Positions 5,503-8,026 of a stretch of 8,026 nucleotides of DNA are shown here, piece after piece. The stretch lies in NCBI GenBank assembly GCA_030640595.1, contig DAOWJC010000025.1, positions 1 through 8,026 on the forward strand. The letters run 5' to 3'. The notes under the pieces were generated by a model. It had not been told where the DNA came from and did not search any database. It was given only the letters and a program-made list of their open reading frames with translations. How positions within the stretch are numbered: the stretch's first letter is position 1; each line of letters starts with the position of its first letter. Origin of the DNA: Dehalococcoidia bacterium (GTDB lineage Bacteria; Chloroflexota; Dehalococcoidia; Dehalococcoidales; DAOWJC01). The position numbers and the translations under genes are program-made.

Positions 5503-6894
5503 TTAATGCCCACTCCTCCTTAATATCTCACGAGCCACCACCACACCAGAAGCCGACGCCTGGATTAAACCACGACTAACACCAGCTCCATCACCAGCAG
5601 CAAACATATTGCTAACCTCGGTCTCCAGGCTAGGGCTAAGCTGAGGTCGGCTAGAATAGAATTTGACCTCAACCCCATAGAGCAAGGTATGGCGTGAAGC
5701 CACACCCGGAGCCAGCTTATCCATTGCCTGAAGCATCTCCAAAAGACCGGTAAGGTGACGATAGGGAAGGGCAAAACTAAGGTCACCTGGGGTAGCACTC
5801 TTCAGGGTGGGCTGAATTAAGCCCCGCTCAATGCGGGCTGGGGTGGAACGCTGACCTTCCATCAGGTCACCCAGGCGCTGCACCAGCACCCCACCACTAA
5901 GAATATTGGCCAGTCTAGCCAGATACTTACCATAGGCAATAGGCTCCCGAAATGGTTTAGTAAAGGTTGTGCTCACCAACAGGGCGAAATTAGTGTTGCT
6001 ACTCCTCCGGTCAGCGTAGCTATGCCCGTTAACCGTGATTACCGGGTCACTACCCCCGGTAGATTCCGTTATAACCTCACCAGCAGGACACATACAGAAT
6101 GTTCTAATCCGGTCATCAAAGCTCTTTGACACTAACTCCAGCTTTGCCTCATATAGCACATTGGTCAACTCCTCCATCACTGCCACCGGCACCTCTACCC
6201 TAATCCCGACATCAATAGGGTTATTATGCATGGTTAGGTTAAGTCGGCTAGCTTCTGTAGATAACCAATCTGCCCCTTCCCTACCCGGAGCCAGAATCAG
6301 ATAATTACAGCCAAGCCTGTCCCCAGCCTCAGTTTCAATCCCCCTAACCTTACCATTGTCAACAATGATAGTGGAAGCCGCAACCTCAAGCTTGAATTCC
6401 AAGCGTGAAACAAGGTAATCACGCATAGCCTTGAGCACCGAACGACAATGTTCAGTGCCTAAATGACGAAGAGGCACTGGTATCAGGTGTAATTCCACAA
6501 GGGAAGCCCTACGACACAGCTCGTCAACCTCGTCCCCAACGCCATAGAGCTTATTTGAGGCGCCAAACTTGAGGTATATATCATCAACATACTTAGTCAG
6601 GGCTTCAGCACTACTCTCTCCGAGATAATCCCTGAGCCGACCCCCTACTCGTGATGATAGCGTCAGCTTACCATCACTAAAAGCGCCAGCCCCGCCTAAA
6701 CCACAAACCAGGTCGCAAGGTGAACAAGAAATACAAGGGCTACCCGTGTCACGAACTGGGCACAGGCGCCTATCAATGTCCCTACCCTTCTCTATAAGCA
6801 GAATTTTTAGGTCAGAAGCCTGAGACAGCTCTAAAGCGGCAAAGATACCCGCCGGACCACCACCCACAATGATAACGTCGTATTTCCTAGCCAT
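5503..6894 (-). CDS. FAD-dependent dehydrogenase of the COG2509 type
   Basis: A cytoplasmic flavoprotein of 463 residues whose substrate is not known. The N-terminal dinucleotide fold binds FAD: VIIVGGGPAGIFAA (7-20), with Glu35 at the end of the second strand. The C-terminal FMAAGDGAG-like motif (NMFAAGDGAG, 429-438) closes the FAD site, followed by GLIQASASG as in this family. A cysteine-rich stretch follows the first fold: Cys45, Cys54, Cys57, Cys60 and Cys64, in the pattern C-x2-C-x2-C-x3-C, just before GLGGAGAFSDGKL. It may bind metal or an Fe-S cluster, or be redox active; this is not established. The start is the only ATG ahead of the fold, but no clear Shine-Dalgarno sequence precedes it. 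A promoter lies at 6950-6978. It is divergent from the XRE regulator. The family is confident; the reaction is unknown. Confidence 0.85.
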   Translation of the reverse strand: MARKYDVIIVGGGPAGIFAALELSQASDLKILLIEKGRDIDRRLCPVRDTGSPCISCSPCDLVCGLGGAGAFSDGKLTLSSRVGGRLRDYLGESSAEALTKYVDDIYLKFGASNKLYGVGDEVDELCRRASLVELHLIPVPLRHLGTEHCRSVLKAMRDYLVSRLEFKLEVAASTIIVDNGKVRGIETEAGDRLGCNYLILAPGREGADWLSTEASRLNLTMHNNPIDVGIRVEVPVAVMEELTNVLYEAKLELVSKSFDDRIRTFCMCPAGEVITESTGGSDPVITVNGHSYADRRSSNTNFALLVSTTFTKPFREPIAYGKYLARLANILSGGVLVQRLGDLMEGQRSTPARIERGLIQPTLKSATPGDLSFALPYRHLTGLLEMLQAMDKLAPGVASRHTLLYGVEVKFYSSRPQLSPSLETEVSNMFAAGDGAGVSRGLIQASASGVVVAREILRRSGH

Positions 6895-6949
6895 TCTATT
6901 CAGTAGTGCTATTTAAACTGCTAAAAGTCCTTCAAGTTTCAGCGGTCTT

Positions 6950-6978
6950 ATTGTATAACCCGTAGCTTTAGCCGTCAA
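6950..6978 (-). promoter_or_regulatory. Promoter of the FAD-dependent dehydrogenase gene
   Basis: On the minus strand TTGACG (6978-6973) and TACAAT (6955-6950) are each one base from consensus and lie exactly 17 bases apart. Transcription would start near 6943, giving a leader of about 50 bases. The -35 is 26 bases from the -35 of the divergent XRE promoter, so a protein bound between them could affect both. Confidence 0.7.
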
Positions 6979-7004
6979 GGAATGAGGTTGGTAAAAATAA
7001 CCTA

Positions 7005-7033
7005 TTGACATTTGCCAATTGGCGAATTATAAT
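7005..7033 (+). promoter_or_regulatory. Perfect consensus promoter of the XRE regulator gene
   Basis: TTGACA (7005-7010), 17 bases, then TATAAT (7028-7033), both without mismatch. The predicted start of transcription, 7 bases later, is position 7040, the A of the ATG. This implies a leaderless mRNA and excludes the upstream in-frame TTG at 7019, which lies inside the promoter. Confidence 0.85.
7010..7027. promoter_or_regulatory. Operator-like palindrome in the promoter spacer
   Basis: An 18-base palindrome, with arms ATTTGCCAA and TTGGCGAAT, has 8 of 9 symmetric pairs (only T7013 and G7024 fail) and centres on GCCAATTGGC. It fills the space between the -35 and -10 of the XRE gene, where a bound dimer would block RNA polymerase. 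The obvious candidate binder is the XRE protein itself. Confidence 0.65.
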
Positions 7034-7039
7034 CTAATT

Positions 7040-7435
7040 ATGGACAACAGTTATACGAATCACCTAGGCAGAATAATCAAGCAGCGAAGGGTTACAGTGC
7101 CGCTGACGTTACAGGAGCTGGCGGCGAGCTCAGGTGTATCTTCATCCCACCTGGGTCGCATAGAGAGAGGGGAGCGTTTCCCCTCAGCCCGTATTCTGCG
7201 CAAAATTGCCACGCCTCTGGGCTTCGAGGAGGATGAGCTGTTTACTTTCGCCGGCTACCTGTCTCCCCAGCCCCCGGGTGTAGCTGAAGCGAATCCAGAG
7301 TATATGAGCGGGCGATTGGACCCCTATGTGGCCAGAGTATTGAGTCAAGAGCCGGTTGATGTACAGCGCGCTGTAATTGGAATCCTCACCATCTTAAAGA
7401 GCATTGCCAAAAGTATGAGCAAAGAGGGCAGCTAA
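7040..7435 (+). CDS. XRE-family helix-turn-helix regulator, probably leaderless
   Basis: A 131-residue DNA-binding protein. Residues about 9-67 form an XRE/Cro-type HTH_3 domain: LGRIIKQRR, then LTLQELAASSGVSSSHLGRIERGERFPS, then LRKIATPLGFEEDELF. The recognition helix lies around SSSHLGRIERG (34-44). The remaining ~60 residues, beginning GYLSPQPPG, form a separate tail with a helical LDPYVARVLSQEPVDVQRAVIGILTILKSIAKSM segment that may dimerise or sense a signal. I chose the ATG at 7040 because a perfect promoter ends at 7033; the in-frame TTG at 7019 sits between its -35 and -10. A palindrome in that promoter suggests that the protein represses itself. It is followed by a small membrane protein and a histidine kinase, suggesting a shared regulatory function. 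Targets unknown. Confidence 0.8.
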   Translation: MDNSYTNHLGRIIKQRRVTVPLTLQELAASSGVSSSHLGRIERGERFPSARILRKIATPLGFEEDELFTFAGYLSPQPPGVAEANPEYMSGRLDPYVARVLSQEPVDVQRAVIGILTILKSIAKSMSKEGS

Positions 7436-7491
7436 CGGTCAGCTTGAGTAATATCCGCCCTACCGTAATATTGTATAAACGGTCATTTGAG
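7434..7491 (+). repeat. Two direct repeats AACGGTCA..TTGAG between the XRE gene and the membrane protein gene
   Basis: AACGGTCAGCTTGAG (7434-7448) and AACGGTCATTTGAG (7478-7491) are near-identical, in the same direction, and 44 bases apart start to start, about four turns of DNA. They flank a candidate promoter, TTGAGT (7444-7449), 16 bases, TAATAT (7466-7471). They may be paired sites for a regulator, for example a response regulator of the downstream kinase. The first copy overlaps the end of the XRE reading frame. Confidence 0.35.
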
Positions 7492-7525
7492 AAAGTGAGA
7501 CTGCATTAGAGCCAAGGGTAATGTT

Positions 7526-7762
7526 ATGAGCAGGTTGAGGGGATTAATCATTTTCATCGGCGGTCTGGTTCTTATGGTCATGGGGCTAGGAATGTGGCGA
7601 AGCCCTGAGCTTGACTGGCAGGGTTTTCTGGGGGCGTGGTCTTTAATAATAAATGACATAGTCAGGTTAGCTCATGACCCCTTTGCCGTGTTAGGGATTG
7701 TAGTGTTGGTAATCGGGTTTTTAATAACAGCTAACGGAGTTCGCCACCTTGTGCGAGGATGA
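7526..7762 (+). CDS. Small membrane protein with two transmembrane segments
   Basis: A 78-residue protein of unknown family. Residues about 6-24 (GLIIFIGGLVLMVMGLGMW) and about 55-72 (VLGIVVLVIGFLITANGV) are hydrophobic and long enough to span the membrane. Positive residues at the N-terminus (SRLR) and C-terminus (RHLVR) suggest that both ends are in the cytoplasm with a ~30-residue outer loop (RSPELDWQGF...AHDPFA). There is no cysteine, metal motif or recognisable domain. The ATG is preceded by AAGGG 7 bases upstream. It ends 3 bases before the histidine kinase start and is translationally coupled to it, so a role as the kinase's membrane sensor or anchor is plausible. A holin, small transporter subunit or unrelated membrane protein cannot be excluded. 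Confidence 0.65.
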   Translation: MSRLRGLIIFIGGLVLMVMGLGMWRSPELDWQGFLGAWSLIINDIVRLAHDPFAVLGIVVLVIGFLITANGVRHLVRG

Positions 7763-7765
7763 GTT

Positions 7766-8026
7766 ATGGACAACCGAGGTGCAAAAAGTAGCCAAACAAT
7801 AGGACAGAACGAGGGAGATTTTGTTACCGCTGCCACACATGAGCTCAAGACCTCCCTTACTGCCATTATTGCCTCAGCCGAGCTCCTGGCTGATGAACTC
7901 CAGCCAGATGAGAAAAGCACGCCGGGGAGGCTTATTCAAAGCATTATCCGAAATGCCCACCGCCTAGACGAAGGGTTATCTCACTTCCCAGAAATGGTCA
8001 CTTTGCTACGCGGGGACCGCCAATTA
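7766..8026 (+). CDS. Histidine kinase, N-terminal part (cut by the window edge)
   Basis: The first 87 residues are visible; the frame is open to the last base. FVTAATHELKTSLTAIIASAELL (about 19-41) is the HisKA dimerisation and phosphoacceptor helix, with the phosphorylated histidine at His25 in the box HELKTSLTAI, a slight variant of the usual HELRTPLTAI. The rest of the visible part continues as the second HisKA helix. The ATP-binding HATPase domain would lie beyond the window. Only about 24 residues precede the histidine, with no membrane segment or PAS or GAF domain, so the sensor must be another protein or lie downstream. GAGG (7755-7758) lies 7 bases before the ATG, inside the end of the membrane protein gene. 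It could be part of a two-component pair with the next gene, not visible here. Confidence 0.8.
   Translation, partial: MDNRGAKSSQTIGQNEGDFVTAATHELKTSLTAIIASAELLADELQPDEKSTPGRLIQSIIRNAHRLDEGLSHFPEMVTLLRGDRQL

Noticed and set aside
5565..5798. Minus-strand frame inside the FAD gene
   Set aside because: It is an alternate frame of a gene with clear FAD motifs; composition is not protein-like.
7019..7039. TTG at 7019 as the start of the XRE protein
   Set aside because: It lies between the -35 and -10 of the promoter and so would not be in the mRNA; the ATG at 7040 fits the start site.
7672..7920. Minus-strand frame across the membrane protein and kinase genes
   Set aside because: It overlaps two better-supported + strand genes and has no recognisable features.

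Overview
The window looks like a chromosomal segment of an anaerobic bacterium with mid-range GC. Several features point tentatively to Chloroflexota, class Dehalococcoidia: purL beside a yqeY-like gene, an XRE regulator with an 'SPQPP' tail, and intergenic GGGG-rich hairpin repeats. This placement is an inference from gene style and was not tested by a search. Nothing marks the window as phage, plasmid or CRISPR. It reads as housekeeping genes followed by the start of a regulatory cluster.

Layout, left to right. Positions 1-271 hold a promoter-like pair, an inverted repeat over the predicted transcription start, a strong intrinsic terminator and a small ORF, all ahead of a + strand PLP-dependent cysteine-synthase-family gene (272-1315). 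Positions 1316-1828 hold a minus-strand initiator tRNA (CAT anticodon), its terminator, and a decayed tandem copy of the same tRNA directly upstream of it. A + strand NYN-domain (PIN-like) nuclease gene follows at 1829-2359, with a 12-base perfect match to the anti-Shine-Dalgarno sequence. The minus strand then carries purL (2428-4638), yqeY (4688-5146, GTG start), and a FAD-dependent COG2509-type dehydrogenase (5503-6894). Between yqeY and the FAD gene is a 356-base spacer with a good TTGACA/TAAAAT promoter for yqeY-purL and a cluster of hairpins.

The right end is regulatory. A divergent intergenic region separates the FAD gene from an XRE-family regulator. The regulator has a perfect consensus promoter (TTGACA-17-TATAAT), a near-perfect palindrome filling the -35/-10 spacer, and an ATG exactly at the predicted transcription start. 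This looks like a leaderless, self-repressing gene. It is followed by a 78-residue protein with two membrane segments and, 3 bases later, a histidine kinase cut by the window edge. The kinase's phosphoacceptor box lies only about 25 residues from its start, so it has no N-terminal sensor of its own.

How the genes fit together: yqeY and purL very likely form one transcript (tRNA-amidotransferase-related protein plus purine synthesis). The small membrane protein and the histidine kinase are translationally adjacent and may form a two-part sensor. The cysteine synthase, NYN protein and FAD protein appear to be separate transcription units. The most novel-looking points are the XRE, membrane protein and orphan kinase cluster, the attenuator-like leader before the cysteine synthase, and the degenerate tandem tRNA.
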